Positions 1-10,977 of a stretch of DNA of 64,000 bases are shown one piece after another. The stretch's first letter is position 1, and every line of letters starts with the position of its first letter. Position numbers and translations under genes: made by a program. This DNA comes from Bursaphelenchus xylophilus (Eukaryota > Nematoda > Chromadorea > Rhabditida > Aphelenchoididae): contig CAJFCV020000002.1 in NCBI GenBank assembly GCA_904066235.2, forward strand, positions 496,001-560,000, in the 5' to 3' direction. The notes beneath the pieces were generated by a model, which saw only the letters and a program-made list of their open reading frames with translations, ran no database searches and was not told where the DNA came from.

Positions 1-1425
1 AAAGGAGTTGTTTTGATCTCATTCGGATCCTTGGCCAGAACAGTGGACATCCCAATGAAATCTCGCAAAGCCCTTTTCGAAGCTTTTAGACACTTTCCGG
101 AAATCAACTTTGTTGTAAAGTACGAAGATAAGGACCATAAACCATTGGAGTTGCCAAGTAATGTATTTTTGGCGGAATGGCTCCCGCAACCTGCTATTTT
201 GGGTGAGATTTTTTGTTAATATTGGTTAATACGTTTGGCACAAGCTTATAGTGGGGGACCTGATCCAGTGGCAAAAAACGTACCATTTTGATTCCGGGAA
301 GTATCAAAAATGTGGCAAAATGCTTCCCTCTCCAAGTGAAAAAACTCCGATTTCAAAAGCGCGCGCGCTCTTTTTGTGAGGGAAAGGTCGCGCCCTTCAA
401 AACGAGGTTTTTTTCACTTGAAGAGGGAAGCATTTTGCCGCATTTTTGATACTTCCCGGATGCAAAATGGTACGTTTTTTGTCACTGGATCAGGTCCACC
501 ACTGTCATGTCAACGCATTTGATACTTCCGGGGCCAATGCTCTATCTGAAACTTTGCTTTAAATCATAGGGCGCAGCTCGGAGAACTTGCACGGGCGCAG
601 CTCACGTCTTGGGCGCAGCCCGAAAACGAGGTGAAACCTAGCTCCGGCGAGCTGCGAAACGTTGTTTTTCGAGTTGCCCTACCATTTTTCAGCTAACTTT
701 CAGCATACTTTCAGTTAGCGCATTGGCCCCCGGAATCAAAATGGTATGTTTTTTGCCACTGGATCAGGTGCCCCACTGTACTTCGAGAGGGCCTCGAAGA
801 TTTGAAAATTTACAAGCGTTGCGTTGAAACTTTGAGGCTTTAACTAAATTTCCAATGTGTTTTAGCCAACAACAAAACACTCGCTTTTGTGACCCACGGC
901 GGCCAGAACAGTGTTACCGAGTCGACCTATGCCGGTGTTCCTTTGATTGTTGTCCCATTATTTGGAGATCAGTTTAGAAATGCGGAGTCAGTCAAGGAAC
1001 GGGGAGTTGCGGAGATCCTGAGGAAACAGGATTTGAGTTCAAAGCAAAAAATTGTTGATGTGTTTAGAAAGGTGATCTATAACGATGAGTAAGTGTAAAA
1101 TCATCAAATTTTTTAACTACATCGCGGTTTTTTTACGGATTCTTTGTATTTTAGCTACCAAAACACGGCAAACGAGCTGGCTAAAGTCATGCTGGCGAAG
1201 CCAATGTCAGCGGATGAGAGATTTGTAAGACATTGTGAATTTGGAGCGCAATTCGATATCCATCACTATTTGGATCTCCAAGGAAGGCATCTCAATTTCA
1301 TTCAGTATAACAACTTGGATGTGATAGCTTTCCTAATAGCCTTTACAGTCCTCACTTTGTACGTTTTGTACAGAAGGGCGGTCTTTATTTTAACGTTTAG
1401 GGTTGATAAGGCGAAAGAAGAGTAG
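1..1425 (+). CDS. UDP-glycosyltransferase (UGT), 3' part
   Basis: Partial gene entering from the left edge; the donor-sugar-binding half of a membrane UGT, which transfers a sugar from a UDP-sugar to small lipophilic substrates in the ER. Exons 1-202, 866-1088 and 1155-1425 join in phase (phases 1 and 2). They encode an ISFGSLA strand, WLPQPAIL, then the UGT signature with THGGQNS, ES, GVPL and the D-Q pair (FGDQ). A C-terminal membrane helix (about 20 residues after NNLDV) is followed by a short basic cytosolic tail ending KAKEE, a KxKxx-type ER-retrieval signal. The acceptor-binding N-terminal half and signal peptide lie outside the window. The first visible intron is 663 bp and carries a family A element plus a lone family A end. 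An AATAAA lies at 1441, 16 bp after the stop. A second complete UGT lies at 13416-15905 on the other strand. Confidence 0.9.
250..506. repeat. Family A palindromic MITE in UGT intron
   Basis: Full-length copy with both ends (GTGGGGGACCTGATCC near 251 and its inverse near 485-505). The arms pair through the GGGAAG-TATCAAAAATGTGGCA block; the centre carries the CTTTTTGTGAGGGAAAG spacer. It lies wholly within an intron. Confidence 0.85.
722..780. repeat. Solo end of family A MITE
   Basis: Only the right terminal segment (ATGGTATGTTTTTTGCCACT then GGATCAGG and CCACTGTA) is present, in the same UGT intron as the full copy at 250-506. Confidence 0.75.
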
Positions 1426-1621
1426 TAGAGTAGACAGGGTAATAAAAATGCGGGGTAAAACTTTTTTGTGTACTTTTGTGTTGATTGTTTCAACAAATTT
1501 CTGTTGTGAAATAAGAGCAAGTTGATGATGATTATGAATAAATTGCATGCCTTCAAATTGTTATTTCACCAATTTTTATCCGATGTAAAGGAAGTGTGCG
1601 AATTTGGGCGTTAAACTTACA

Positions 1622-1946
1622 TACAGTGGACCTGATCCAGTGGCAAAAAAGGTACCATTTTCACCCGGGAAGTAGTAAAAAATATGGCGAAATACCTGCC
1701 TGTCCAAGTGAAAAAACTTCGTTTTGAAGGGCTCCGGGAAGTAGCAAAAAAAATGTAGCAGAATACCTCCCTTTCAAAGTGAAAAAAACTCCGATTTCAA
1801 AAGTGTGCCCAATCTTTTTGTGAATGAAGCGCCCTTCAAAACGGAGTTTTTTTCACTTGGGGAGGGTGGCATTTTGCTACATTTTTCGATACTTCCAAGA
1901 TGCAAAATGGTACGTTTTTTGCCACGGGATCAGGTCCGTCACTGTA
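1622..1946. repeat. Family A MITE with internal duplication
   Basis: Begins TA-CAGTGGACC and ends GTCACTG-TA, so TA flanks both ends. The left arm block (GGGAAGTA...TACCTCCC) occurs twice, at about 1665-1705 and 1736-1775, making this copy longer than the usual 245-260 bp. It lies about 200 bp downstream of the UGT stop. Confidence 0.8.
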
Positions 1947-2711
1947 CATGTTTTGTAAAGCCAAGGATTAAAAATTTAATGCAACATTTCAAGATCTATG
2001 CAGTGGAGAACATAACATTCCCGTAAAAAAATATTTTCAAACCAAATAAACAAGATCGATGACTTTATTCCTAGTAAAACTTTCAAACCCCGCCCATTGT
2101 TTATTGGGGATACTATAACAAAATCGGAGTTAAGGCCATGGCCGAAGTTTACTGTGTAGAAAATTTCTTGTACATGCGTCCATAGATCAAAAAATTTTTT
2201 CGCTCAATGGCTCAAAAAAATGGGCGGAAACCCGCAGTTGAGCCTCGTAGGCGAAAAAAATTCAATTTACCCGATACCCTTCTTACATGCAAATTCCAAG
2301 CTTCCGGTTTCCTTGCAGCTGCGAACCATGGCAATTAATGTGCCCAAACAACATTATCGCTGTTTTTTATGAAAACAAGGGTAAGGTGCAATTTGCCTCC
2401 GTTGAAACTTGATACTAAAAAACCATTAAACAACAGAAACATGTACAAATTGAATCTTTGCCAAGATTTTTTTCTTTTGTTTACCTCAACACAGCTGTGC
2501 TACCTCAACCTGGATGTTTTAATTTCTCTATATGTACCCTTTACGACCTATTAAAGTGTTTTTTACTAATTACTATTTGTGGTCAAATAACCTCTGTGAT
2601 CGGTTTCCTTCGCTTTCTTCCAACAATCATTGTGCTTATCCGGGATTGCTGGCCGAGGTAGGGAGAAGAGAGCTTCGTTGGAGGCATTACTCAAAGCACT
2701 GAGCCTTTCAG
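1947..2711. other. Intergenic, no supported gene
   Basis: AT-rich stretch between the family A element and the first recognisable receptor exon. Short open frames at 2369-2661 contain hydrophobic stretches that could include a missing 5' exon of the receptor gene, but no start or splice chain could be supported. Confidence 0.5.
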
Positions 2712-4631
2712 ACATTCGGAATCATCGCTAAGAACGGACCCTATCAGATTTTGCCTTACGTTGTTAGGATTGGCGAAGGAAATCAACGGACTTTTAACTC
2801 GGTAATTGGCGTTGAATAAACGGCTGTGCCGACCATACGCTTACAGTGGAAGTACCTCAGATTTTGATGAAACCTGGCACAGATTTAGAGCATTTTTTTC
2901 TAAAACATATGCGAGAATTCTAGCCCGCGCTTTGCGGAAACAGCCGAGATTTTTAGATCGAAAGTCGGCGAAATTTTAGGACTTTTTGCTGACTTTTCGG
3001 CACGAAGAGTTTCATGCCTATTCCTACAATAGAAGGTAATGTTTGCACAAAAAATCAATTTTTTCCTTACGAAACTAGCAAAGTTATGTTCCAACAGTGT
3101 TTTTCTCTCTGACAGCTCTCCGCGTTATCCGTGCTCTCGCGGCGCAAAGATGGTTCAATATCTCGGTGGCGCTTGCAAAGCGCGAGCTAAAACTTTCAGA
3201 AATTGATACTTAGTTCATGACCAACGTATATGCAAAATTTAAAGAACATCTGAGCGTCCCACTTGGGATACTTCCCTTGTTAGAACAAGTAATTTTTTAG
3301 GAACTCGGCGGATCAAACATCTTCCCCGACAAAGAAGTACTCGAAAACAAGACGTTCGACACAATGGCAGTTCCATTTCAATACACGCCAGAGCGCGAAA
3401 AACTTGTGGATTTTTCTTATCACACATACAAGGTAAATTCTGAAAACCCAGCGTATAATTGCGAAAACCAATTACACAGTGGTCCTTAATATAGGTCCGA
3501 TCATTTCTCTATGCCTCTCGCTTTGACGACCCTACTATTCGATGGAGTTTGTTCCAAATGTACGACTTGTCGCTTTGGCAAATGATTGCGTTTGTTATGC
3601 TTCTGCAATGTGGATTTTGCATCATTGTGCGGCATGTGGAAGAAAGAGCAGGCCGTAGACACCAAGAGACGGCGCTACAAGTAATTTCAAGATATGTAAT
3701 CAAACACATATTGTTTCAGCTTCTCTGGAAAGTCATCCAGGTCCAGCTCTTCCAATCGAAACGCATAGTATTCCATTTCCGAGCTGGAAATTACTCGCTA
3801 CTCATATTTGCATATTTCCACGTGGTTATCTTTGGAATTTTCTCATCGTATCTTCTCTCAGCCATCATCCATCCCAAGCGCGACTATTCGTTTGTGAAAA
3901 GAGATCGGATTATCAGTGATATCAAGAATGGCTATAGGGATATAATAGCCGTTACTGGGAGCACATGGTTCGAAGAGAAGATCGCCAAAGGCGATGAGAA
4001 ACCATACGACGAGCTGAAATATGCTTTAGGTGGCCGGAAAGTTCGGATAGTAGGGCATGTGACAGGTAATAAGTGCTTGAAAAGTACGTTACTTGATTTC
4101 AAGATGCCCTAAACGAAATGCGCTACAAGAAAGCGGTTCTCTTCTTCCAAGAAGACGAGATGATCGGGTTTGAAATGCAAGCACACTGCGATTTTGTCCG
4201 TCTAAAATTCAAATTACCAGAGTTGGAATCGCATTTGATTTTCCGCAAAAACTTCTCCGAACTCGAGAACATCTCCAGAATCATCGAGGAGAATATTCAT
4301 GATCTCTATAGGCTGAAAGACCTGTATCTGGCAAGAGGAAACCATGAAAATACAAAGTGTGATGACTTTAAAATTGGCGATGCAATGAGTAAGCACTTAC
4401 ATTCAGAACTTGAAGCTAGTAAAACAGTATGAGGTATAAATGTGTGTAAATAAAAGTATTGAAAAAAGGCAATGTTTAGGAATCACGCCGTATATTGGAG
4501 CCCTTCTTATATGCTCGACTTTGACGATTGCTTCTTTGGTCGCTTTGTTCTTAGAAGTGACCATCAATTACTGTAGTACAAAGCTACGTCCGGCAAGGAC
4601 AAATCTAGAGCTTACAATGACAATTGGATAG
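2712..4631 (+). CDS. Ionotropic glutamate receptor-like channel (divergent)
   Basis: Proposed exons 2712-2801, 3301-3432, 3495-3680, 3720-4065, 4104-4388, 4480-4631; all junction phases agree. The protein shows the ligand-binding S1 signature TPEREKLVDFS (canonical TxxRExxxDFS, Arg conserved). A first membrane helix (DLSLWQMIAFVMLLQCGF) is followed by a pore/M3 region around FGIFSSYLLSAI. The S2 segment contains VTGSTWFEEKI. A last membrane helix (GALLICSTLTIASLVALFLE) and a short tail complete it. Ordinary receptors have an N-terminal ATD of some 400 residues; none is visible here and the 5' end is not resolved, so it is either an LBD-only type (like insect IRs and some nematode members) or 5'-incomplete. 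The M3 SYTANLAAF-type motif is not conserved, so gating and selectivity cannot be inferred. The intron at 2802-3300 is filled by a family B element. An AATAAA is at 4704. The first exon is the least certain. Confidence 0.8.
2848..3281 (+). repeat. Family B (Tc4/Tc5-like) MITE in receptor intron
   Basis: Matches the family along its length but lacks about 15 bp near the left end (AAGTACCTCAGATTTTGATG). It ends CTTGGGATACTTCCC, 20 bp before the acceptor of the next receptor exon. Confidence 0.85.
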
Positions 4632-4715
4632 CGATCTATACACCATCTCTACGTGTGAATTATCGGACAAATGTAATTGAGATACTATGTTGTATATAAT
4701 TCTAATAAACACTGT

Positions 4716-4935
4716 TACAGTGGGGGACCTGATCCAGTAGCAAAAAACGTATAATTTTGCATCCAGGAAGTATAAAAAATGTAGAAAAATACCTCCCTCT
4801 TCAAGTGAAAAAACTGAGGGAACCCTTCAAAACGATGTTTTTTCGCTTGGAGAGGGAGGCATTTTGCTACATTTTTTATACTTCCCGGATCCAAAATTCT
4901 ACGTTTTTTGCCACTGAATCAGGTCCGTCACTGTT
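4716..4935. repeat. Family A MITE after receptor gene
   Basis: Begins immediately after the AATAAA of the receptor gene (TTA-CAGTGGGGG) and ends GTCACTG-TTA. The centre is shortened. Confidence 0.8.
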
Positions 4936-5090
4936 AATTGTACTACGCTTATCCTACGCGTGCTTAAAAAATACCCTAACGCATTGTTCCATTGTACGTA
5001 TAGCAAAAAGCAGCCTTTCGTCTGACCACTCTCCGCATTTCGCCCATTCTCACGTCGGTAAAGATCGCTCACTTCTTGGCCTCCCATTTA

Positions 5091-5958
5091 CAGGGTGTAC
5101 CAAATTCGGTGCCCGATTTGAATTGGCTATAACTTCTTTCATTTTGGGCCAAATTAAAAAAATTTTTTTTCCTTAGAATCCCCAGACAACCCCATTTTGT
5201 CTGATACCAAATATGTTATACATAGGTAAGTGTCATCTACAGCTATTGGATTTATTCTTGGAGTTCATTTTTTCGGTCGTTTTTCGGTTGTTTTTTCGGT
5301 CTTTCCCGGTGTGTCCGAAAATGGAGTACGGTGCGGAAGAAAAATACGGTGGAATTTCCTCTCCTGAAAATCGACGATGAGAATAAGAACAAAAAGTGAA
5401 GATCAACCTCCAGAGTTCGTCGAATGGTCCTTGGTGAAGGCATTCCCTCGGTTCTGGCCAAACTTCGTGTACTCATATGCGAATATGAGTATGATCAATA
5501 CTCATATGTTTGACAAAACTTCTTCCATTTTCAGATACGTTCGCACCCATCTTTTCTGCTTTTTTTTTGTTTCCTGTTAACGCTGCCAGTCTCAAGGAAC
5601 TTATTCCACCAACGCCGAATTGTCTTGCGATCTGGGATGGGCCTTACGTCCGTATTTCATCCGGTATTCCCTTTGAACATTTGCCATACCAAACCACAGA
5701 CCAAGCTTTTTCTTCCACACCGTACTCCATTTTCGAACACACCGGGAAAGGCCGAAAAAACAACCGAAAAACGACCAAAAAAATGAACTTCAAGAATAAA
5801 TCCAATAGCTGTAGATGACACTTACCTATGTATAACATATTTGGTATCAGACAAAATGGGGTTGTCTGGGGATTCTGGGGAAAAAAATTTTTAAATTTGG
5901 CCCAAAATGAAAGAAGTTATAGCCAATTCAAATCGGGCACCGAATTTGGTACACCCTG
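5091..5958. mobile_element. 868-bp foldback TIR element, CAGGGTGTACC termini
   Basis: Flanked by TA on both sides (5089-5090, 5959-5960). The first and last roughly 250 bp are near-perfect inverted repeats, from CAGGGTGTACCAAATTCGGT through the block ending CTGATACCAAATATG to GGTCGTTTTTCGG. The centre has short frames on both strands without a recognisable transposase. TA duplication and CAGGGTG ends suggest the Tc1/mariner superfamily; it is non-autonomous. Confidence 0.75.
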
Positions 5959-5960
5959 TA

Positions 5961-7221
5961 TATTTCTGATGACTTCTCTCAAATTCCTTATAATAATGTC
6001 ATTGTTGTCATTCAAGAAGATGGGGTTATATAGTGCACAATGCATATGATATGTGAGTATATTTCACTGCCCATTTCTCAGTTCTGACAGAGAAATGGGC
6101 AGTGGATTCTTGTTTGGTGTTTCGAAAAAACTTCTCGATCTTCGAGCAATGAAAATGCACACAGGAAATTAACCCGACTAACCCGACCTGTTTTTCCGGA
6201 CAAGGAACTTTTTGGGCATCTTTTGAATGGAAATTGATGTTTTCCAGAACCCCTATGAAGTGGCTTTTTTATACGTGTTTCAGCGATTTTTTATGGAAAA
6301 GTGGAGTGCTGGGCTCGAAAAAAACCCGTAAGATTGTTTTCTGTCCTCGCTTATTCTCCGGTTCTGTTCCTGGGGCGTAGCTAGACGGTTGAGGAGGTAC
6401 CCCCCCCCAGGCCGAGGTAAGGAAAAATGGAAAGGGGGGAGGGGATCAAGGGATCAAGGAAATTTTATGATTTTTGACATGATGACTCACCCATGCCACC
6501 TTTCCTCCCCGGAATTTTTGGTCAGCTACGCCTCTGTTTTGTCCCCAAGGCGTCGGAGACAAAAACAGATTGTGTGCCGCTTGATAAAGCTTATAATTGC
6601 CTGGCTAAAAATCCAACACAGACTCGTACCTTCGCTCATTTTCAAAGAATTTCAACAGTTTCTGTAAAAACTTTGAATAGCTTTGAAAATTTGAGCATCA
6701 AAGAACTAATGGTGATTTTTGTCCACATCCAAATTTGCCGTACCGACCTTCTTCTACCTCCTTCAAATTTGTAATCCCCATAAAATCTGAATACCAAAAA
6801 AAAGTTTGATATCCAACCCCATGTCCAGCAGAACGGATGTGCCAGAATCCCCGAGCCCCTCCTCCGCATTATTTATGTTTATCCGCGAGCGGCTTCGGCG
6901 TGTAAACATTCGCTGGTGGCGCCGTTCCTTCAGGCGCTTCGAGTATATTTTTATACTCCATTTAATATTCGCGGAAAGTAAAACGAAAAACTTTTTCGCT
7001 CGGCATTTTCTCATGAGGATTGTCAAGAATAAAATGGAACGGAATTGTTTTGAATGCAGGGCATTCGGATGCCCGTCTTGCGGGGAGCATTGTCCCGCTG
7101 TCTGAACCATATCCGACAGTGGGCAAACATAAATAAATGATTTACGTCTACAGCGCAAGGCCTTTATTTTTTGATGATTTTTGGCCTCAAACTTGCTCCA
7201 TAATTTTTTTGGTGATACTGA
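5961..7221. other. Intergenic, no supported gene
   Basis: Nothing recognisable except a 15-bp perfect hairpin at 6065-6104 and a C-run near 6401. Open frames of 60-131 codons on both strands around 6642-7158 show no family resemblance. Confidence 0.5.
6065..6104. repeat. Perfect 15-bp hairpin
   Basis: CACTGCCCATTTCTC is followed after 10 nt by its exact reverse complement. It is too short for a typical miRNA precursor and may be a relict of a small foldback element. Confidence 0.6.
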
Positions 7222-7663
7222 CAGGCGAAGTACCCCAAGTGCTACGCTCAGGTTTTGATGAAACTTGGCACAAATTTAGAATAATTTTTTCTAAAAAATA
7301 TGCGAGAATCCTAGCTCGCGCTTTGCAGAAACAACCGAGATTTTTAGATCAAAAGTTGGCTATAATTTGACAATTTTTGCCGAATTTCGGGACGAAAAGT
7401 TTCGTACTTATTTCTACCATAAAGGGTAATTTTTCCACAAAAAATCAATTTTTTCCGCACGAAACAAGTAAAGTTACGGACAAAAAGTGTTTTTCTCTCT
7501 GGCCGCTCTCCACGTTTAGTGTGCTCTCTCGGCGGCAAAAATTGTTCGATATCTCGGCGGCGCCCGCAAAGCGCGAGCTAAAACTTTCAGGATTTAGTCC
7601 ATACCCGACGTGTGTGCAAAATTTAAAGACAATCTGAGCGTCACACTTGGGGTACTTCCCCTG
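7222..7663 (+). repeat. Family B MITE with TGA target duplication
   Basis: Full-length copy, CAGGCGAAGTACCCC to GGTACTTCCCCTG, flanked by TGA at 7219-7221 and 7664-7666. This is one of the clearest copies for defining element boundaries. Confidence 0.9.
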
Positions 7664-7683
7664 TGAATCAAGAAGTTTTAATA

Positions 7684-7809
7684 CAGGGTGGGGCATCTTT
7701 GTGGCCCGATTTGAATTGGCTATAACTTCTTTAGTTTTTGGCCAAATCTTAAAATTCTTTTTTTCCCTGAATCCTCAGACAACCCCATTTTGTTTGATGC
7801 CCCACCCCG
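7684..7809. mobile_element. 126-bp TIR element, CAGGGTGGGGCATC termini
   Basis: Ends CAGGGTGGGGCATC and GATGCCCCACCCCG are inverted, flanked by TA. The interior (TTGAATTGGCTATAACTTCT and AGACAACCCCATTTTGT) is shared with the arms of the 5091-5958 element, so this is a short internally deleted relative. Confidence 0.65.
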
Positions 7810-7866
7810 TAAGTGAATTTTTTATAGCTGAACTTTGGAAAGTATCGAATTCCTACGGTAGCTTAT

Positions 7867-8227
7867 AAAATAATTTCGTTTCCTTATTTTTCAATTTTCA
7901 CTTTACTGGTCTCTAAACTGATAATGATCTATCAGCCTAACAGCTTGACTATTGTTTATCTTTTCTGCCAAGGGTAATAGAGCTCCCTTCTTCTTATTCC
8001 CATCAAATCTCGGGTTTGACAACCGGAATGGCTTCGAAGCGGCCACTGAACTTGACATTTTTAAATTGTTTTTGACTTTCTCTGGGTGTTCTGCGGGCAA
8101 TGAAAAGGCGGAATTTTTAATATAATATAAGCTGAAATTAAATTTTGGAAAAAAGCTATTTTACAAAATCTTTAATTTTGGGATTTTTCGATAATTGGGT
8201 TACTCATAATACATATTTACTATTTTG
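7867..8227. other. Intergenic, nothing recognised
   Basis: AT-rich, with only short open frames on either strand. No repeat shared with other parts of the window was noticed. Confidence 0.4.
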
Positions 8228-9380
8228 TTATGCATGGAGGAGGCTAGGAGAAGGCTTTGTTAGTAGAAATAATAAGATTGATTGGGTCCTAGGGTCCAAG
8301 CTTCTCGCCCATTTTGAGGTGTTTTACATGTACTCAAATCAATAACATCTAGATAAAAGTCACGGGTCATTGAATAGGTCACGTTTGGGAAACCACCACC
8401 ACAGTTTCTGGTATATCAAGTTTAAAGTCTTTGGTAATACTTTTAGTTTACGTTTATAGGGGAAGACCCCAAGTTCAACGCTCAGATTTTGATGAAACTT
8501 GGCACAAATTTAGAATAATTTTTTCTAAGATATATGCGAGAATCCTAGCTCGCGCTTTGCAGAAACAACCGGAATTTTTAGATCGAAAGTTGGCGAAAAT
8601 TTAGGACTTTTTGATGAATTTCGGCACGAAAAGTTTCATGCCTATTTCAACCGTAAAGGATAATGTTTCTACAAAAAATCAAATTTTTCCGCACGAAACT
8701 GCCAAAGTTATGGCTAAAAAGGTGTTTTCTCTCTGACCGCTCTCAACGTTTAGCGTGCCCTCTCGGCTGCAGAAATTGTTCGATATCTCGGTGGCGCACG
8801 CAAAGCGCGAGCTAAAACTTTCAGGGATTGATATTTAGTCCATACCCGACGTGTGTGCAAAATTTAAAGAAAATCTAAGCGTCGCATTTGGAGTACTTCC
8901 CCTGTCAGCATAAGAAACTACGAATATAATAGCTGAAATTAGAAAAAGCGGACATATTGTAAGTCTTCTTTAAGCCTCCGGCGAGCCTTCGCCGAGCGTC
9001 CGCCGACCATCCAGCGACTTTGCCAGTCCCCGTAGGCCCTTCTACAACCTTTCTTTAGGCTTCACCCGCCGAGACTTCTACATTCTTCTCGGCCTAAAAA
9101 TCTCTGAGATTTCTGCAAATTTCAACCTAAAAATCTTCAACCCATCTTGGAACCTAATTTCATTTTCAATTCCATCCATTTCCAATGGCTTTGTGAAAAA
9201 AGCTCAATTTTTTACTTTGTTTTTGGCAACCCTCTTGGGCTCCATTTTTCTCAATTTTTTTCACAAAATCTGCCGTCCACTCCTCTTGGAGTCACATGTT
9301 CTCTGACGTCGTCTCACAACTTGTTGATCTCCAAAAACCTCAGCAAATACGTAATGTGTCAGAAGGATAAGTGTTATCCA
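8228..9380 (+). repeat. Family H dispersed repeat, interrupted by family B
   Basis: Segments 8228-8456 and 8907-9080 resemble 31280-31440 and 31470-31600. Shared blocks are TTAGTAGAAATAATAAG-TT, GGGTCCTAGG, TTTTACATGTA-TCA, ATCTAGA-AAAGT and a GC-rich unit of repeated GCCTCCG/GCCGAGCGTCCGCCGACCAT. The copy is split by a family B MITE at about 8457-8906, so H is older. Boundaries are approximate. Confidence 0.6.
8457..8906 (+). repeat. Family B MITE inside family H
   Basis: Nearly full-length copy. The left terminus is eroded (GGGGAAGACCCCAAGTTCAA); the right end is intact (GAGTACTTCCCCTG followed by TCA). Confidence 0.85.
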
Positions 9381-9384
9381 CTAA

Positions 9385-9839
9385 CAGGGGATGCACGCAA
9401 AGTGCGACGCTCAGATTTTGATGAAACTTGGCTCTAGTGTTGGGCTTTCTTAAGCTTTTTTAAGGCATATATTATATAATATGAGACTGTTAGCTTGTGT
9501 TTATCAGAAACGACCGAGATTTTTTTAGCCGAAAGTCGGAAAAAACGTGCCACTTTTTTGCAAATTTTGTCATTAAAAGTTTCGTACCTATTTCTACCGT
9601 AGTGTTTCCATCAAACACAAACTATTTTTTCCTCACGAAAAATAACTGCCAAAGATACGGTCAAAAAATGCTTCTCTTGACCGCTCTCCGCGTTTCGCGT
9701 ACTCTCTCGGCCCTCAAAAATCGTTGAATATCTCGGCTGTCTCTGCAAAGCGCTTCAGGAGTTGATATGTAGCCCACAGTAAACGTATGTCAAAAATTCA
9801 AAGCAAGTCTGAGCGTCGCACTTGGACGTACTTCCCTTG
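9385..9839 (+). repeat. Diverged family B MITE with TAA duplication
   Basis: Starts CAGGGGATGCACGC and ends ACGTACTTCCCTTG, flanked by TAA (9382-9384 and 9840-9842). The interior differs more from the consensus than most copies and probably represents an older insertion. Confidence 0.8.
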
Positions 9840-10239
9840 TAAATTAACCTCCCCAAAAGCAATGTATTTCCATGTTTGCCATTGCATGTCTCAAACCCAT
9901 CTCTCGCCATGGACTCAAGTTCAATGTCCCATCCCTTCCGGCCACACAAAGCCGGACAAATTGAAAGAAATTAAAAAAAAAGGAAGGCGATATTCATTTT
10001 TCAGTGCCTTTAAACTGGGTTCGGCTTTGCGGCGGCCAAAAAAAAACAACCCCATTTTGCCATTTCTTGTCTTCACCGATTTCGGAATCTTTTATATGTA
10101 GTTAGTCACAGTGTATTACAGTTTTTGAAAAATAAATTTTTATTGATTTGCTTTGGCGAAAAATTCACTTTACTCTTATTGAGAACTCAAGGCACGAAGA
10201 ATTAATTTTGATGACATTTGACGCGAATTAGGATGAGAA

Positions 10240-10330
10240 TTTTTCAAGGCACAAAGGTTTTTAATTCGCGATTTGCAGGAACCACTAAGATTTTTAGGTC
10301 CAAAATTGTGGGAAATTCAATATCTTTCAG
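10240..10330 (+). repeat. Diverged family B fragment
   Basis: GCGATTTGCAGGAACCACTA then AGATTTTTAGGTC corresponds to the GCGCTTTGCAGAAACAACCG region of family B. No ends are preserved. Confidence 0.45.
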
Positions 10331-10419
10331 GATTTTCGAGTTACTCTCTTCGAAATGTGCAGTTCATCGTCTTGAATAATTGTTCTAGAATGGAGCCTTT
10401 TTCGGCTCGTACTACGCTT

Positions 10420-10867
10420 TTTCAGTACCCCGAGTGCGACGCTCAGATTGTCTTTAAATTTTGCACACACATCGGGTATGGACTAACTATCAATTCCTGA
10501 AAGTTTTAGCTCGCGCTTTGCGGGCGCCGCCGAGATATCGAACGATTTTTGCCGCCGAGAGAGCACGCTAAACGTGGAGAGCGGTCAGAGAGAAAAACGC
10601 TTTTTGGCCATAACTTTGACAGTTTCGTGTGGAACATTTTGATTTTTTGTAGAAACATTATCCTTTACGGTAGAAATAAGCATCAAACTTTTCGTGCCGA
10701 AATTCGGCAAAAACTCCTGAATTTTGGCCGAATTTCGATCTAAAAATTTCGGTTGTTTCTGCAAAGCGCAAGCTAGGAATCTCGCATATATCTTACAAAA
10801 AAGTATTCTAAATTTGTGCCAAGTTTCATCAAAAACTGAGCGTCGCACTTGGGGTACTTCCCTTATA
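10420..10867 (-). repeat. Family B MITE, inverted
   Basis: Starts with the inverse of the right end (AGTACCCCGAGTGCGACGCT) and ends CTTGGGGTACTTCCC. It lies about 110 bp upstream of the small membrane-protein gene. Confidence 0.85.
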
Positions 10868-10977
10868 AGTTTCAGAGCCTGATCGCTATTTTTTGACCCT
10901 CTTTGTTATCATTTTTTTCGCTCTTTTGCCAACCGCATCAATCTCCCAACTCCAACTAATCCCTCCGAATTCCAGCA

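Noticed and set aside
6065..6104. miRNA precursor
   Set aside because: The stem is only 15 bp with a 10-nt loop, shorter than a Dicer substrate.
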